5,477 nucleotides of DNA from Rhodoferax sp. UBA4409 (GTDB taxonomy: Bacteria; Pseudomonadota; Gammaproteobacteria; Burkholderiales; Burkholderiaceae_C): the NCBI GenBank assembly GCA_002390825.1, contig DGQR01000056.1:1-5477 (forward strand), given 5' to 3'. Below, in pieces: positions 4,937 through 5,477 of the stretch. A model generated the notes under the pieces. That model made no database searches, had not been told where the DNA came from, and saw only the letters and a program-made list of their open reading frames with translations. Every line of letters starts with the position of its first letter. Position 1 is the stretch's first letter. The translations under genes and the position numbers were made by a program.

Positions 4937-5477
4937 GACAGGACTCCGATGCGGACCGTTACGCTGATGGCGCGGCGGTTCGCGTCGTTGCCGAACGAGC
5001 CCGCACCGCCTGGCCACGAGGAGGGCACGGTTTGCGCCAGCCCCTGCCATGCCACCGTGACGCGGTAGATCTGGTTGGTGGCATCGATCGATTCGATACA
5101 TCCAAGCGCGCCGATCATGGCGCCGACCGCCGTGCCGCTGCTGCTGCTCTCGGCGCTACCCTGCAGCGCGGTGTTCCATGCGGCGAGATCGGCCGTGGCC
5201 GTGCCCAACTGGGCATTGCTCACGCCCGTGCACACCGGTGGCGCGACTGTGGCGTTACCCATCACGGTCATGGTGCTGCCGCTGGCATAGCAGGGGGCAG
5301 CCTGGCGGTTGGCGTTGATGCGCGCCACCATGTCTTTCAGCAGCGTGAGTGCCTGCGCGCGCTGGTAGGACTCCATCTCGCTCTGTCCCGAGCGCGCGAT
5401 CAGCCCGGCTGTGCCGAGCAGCGCGATCAGCAGGATCACGACGGAGACCAGCACCTCGATCATGGTGGCGCCACGCT
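4933..5477 (-). CDS. pilV: Type IV pilus minor pilin PilV (5' end beyond the window)
   Basis: PilV is a minor pilin (often annotated 'type IV pilus modification protein') that works with PilW, PilX and FimU/FimT in pilus initiation. The visible 180 residues start within the class III prepilin signal: RGATMIEVLVSVVILLIALLG, where cleavage after Gly would put Ala at +1 and Glu at +5. The first ATG inside the window (5461-5463) is therefore residue +3 of the mature protein and not the start; the true start lies off the right edge. The hydrophobic helix is followed by the coiled-coil-like segment SEMESYQRAQALTLLKDMVARINANRQ, usual for PilV, and a globular part with a serine-rich run (SAESSSSG) and three cysteines. 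The TGA overlaps the pilW ATG by 4 nt. GC content looks clearly higher than in pilW. Confidence 0.88.
   Translation of the reverse strand, partial: RGATMIEVLVSVVILLIALLGTAGLIARSGQSEMESYQRAQALTLLKDMVARINANRQAAPCYASGSTMTVMGNATVAPPVCTGVSNAQLGTATADLAAWNTALQGSAESSSSGTAVGAMIGALGCIESIDATNQIYRVTVAWQGLAQTVPSSWPGGAGSFGNDANRRAISVTVRIGVLS
4944..4947 (-). promoter_or_regulatory. Ribosome binding site of pilW
   Basis: GGAG on the minus strand, inside the 3' end of pilV and 7 nt before the pilW ATG. It supports the short PilW start and translational coupling with pilV. Confidence 0.6.

Noticed and set aside
4937..5101. 55-residue N-terminal extension of PilW
   Set aside because: It is pilV sequence in another frame; the prepilin leader starting at 4936 is the right length and has a ribosome site.
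1..5477. CRISPR arrays, tRNA or rRNA genes, phage or defence genes
   Set aside because: No regularly spaced repeats, no cloverleaf-like sequence and no defence-type domains were seen on either strand.

Overview
This 5.5-kb window looks like chromosomal DNA of a GC-rich betaproteobacterium. Order Burkholderiales, perhaps the Comamonadaceae, is my inference from the PurF, PilV/PilW and WYL-protein sequence style; it was not tested by a search. The segment has been reworked by two unrelated insertion sequences.

Layout from left to right. (1) Positions 1-590 are the istA end of an IS21-family element reading leftwards out of the window, with its terminal TG/CA end at 590 and two internal transposase-binding-type repeats. 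(2) Positions 591-921 are the 3' remnant of a rightward gene that looks like the C-terminal part of a WYL-domain transcriptional regulator, cut off by the IS21 end. (3) Positions 922-1336 hold no gene I can recognise, only an open frame without homology I know and an inverted repeat. (4) Positions 1337-2833 are an intact leftward purF (amidophosphoribosyltransferase, first step of de novo purine synthesis). (5) Positions 2867-4048 are a complete 1,182-bp IS5-family element with an intact DDE transposase, 15-bp imperfect terminal repeats and a CTAA duplication on both sides. It sits 33 bp upstream of the purF start codon. (6) Positions 4091-5477 are the leftward, translationally overlapping minor-pilin genes pilW (complete) and pilV (5' end outside the window) of a type IV pilus cluster.

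The intact host genes, the IS5 transposase and istA all read on the minus strand; only the regulator remnant reads plus. pilV and pilW are a normal pair that feeds the pilus-assembly initiation complex. The pilX, pilY1 and pilE genes that usually follow are absent, and purF appears instead without its common upstream neighbour cvpA. The IS5 copy lies exactly at this unusual junction, so an IS-associated rearrangement is plausible, although a plain insertion into an already rearranged locus cannot be excluded.

I found no convincing undescribed system. The points worth following up are the pilW/IS5/purF junction and its effect on purF expression, the chimeric IS21-end/WYL open frame, the unexplained 922-1336 stretch, and the composition step between pilV and pilW.
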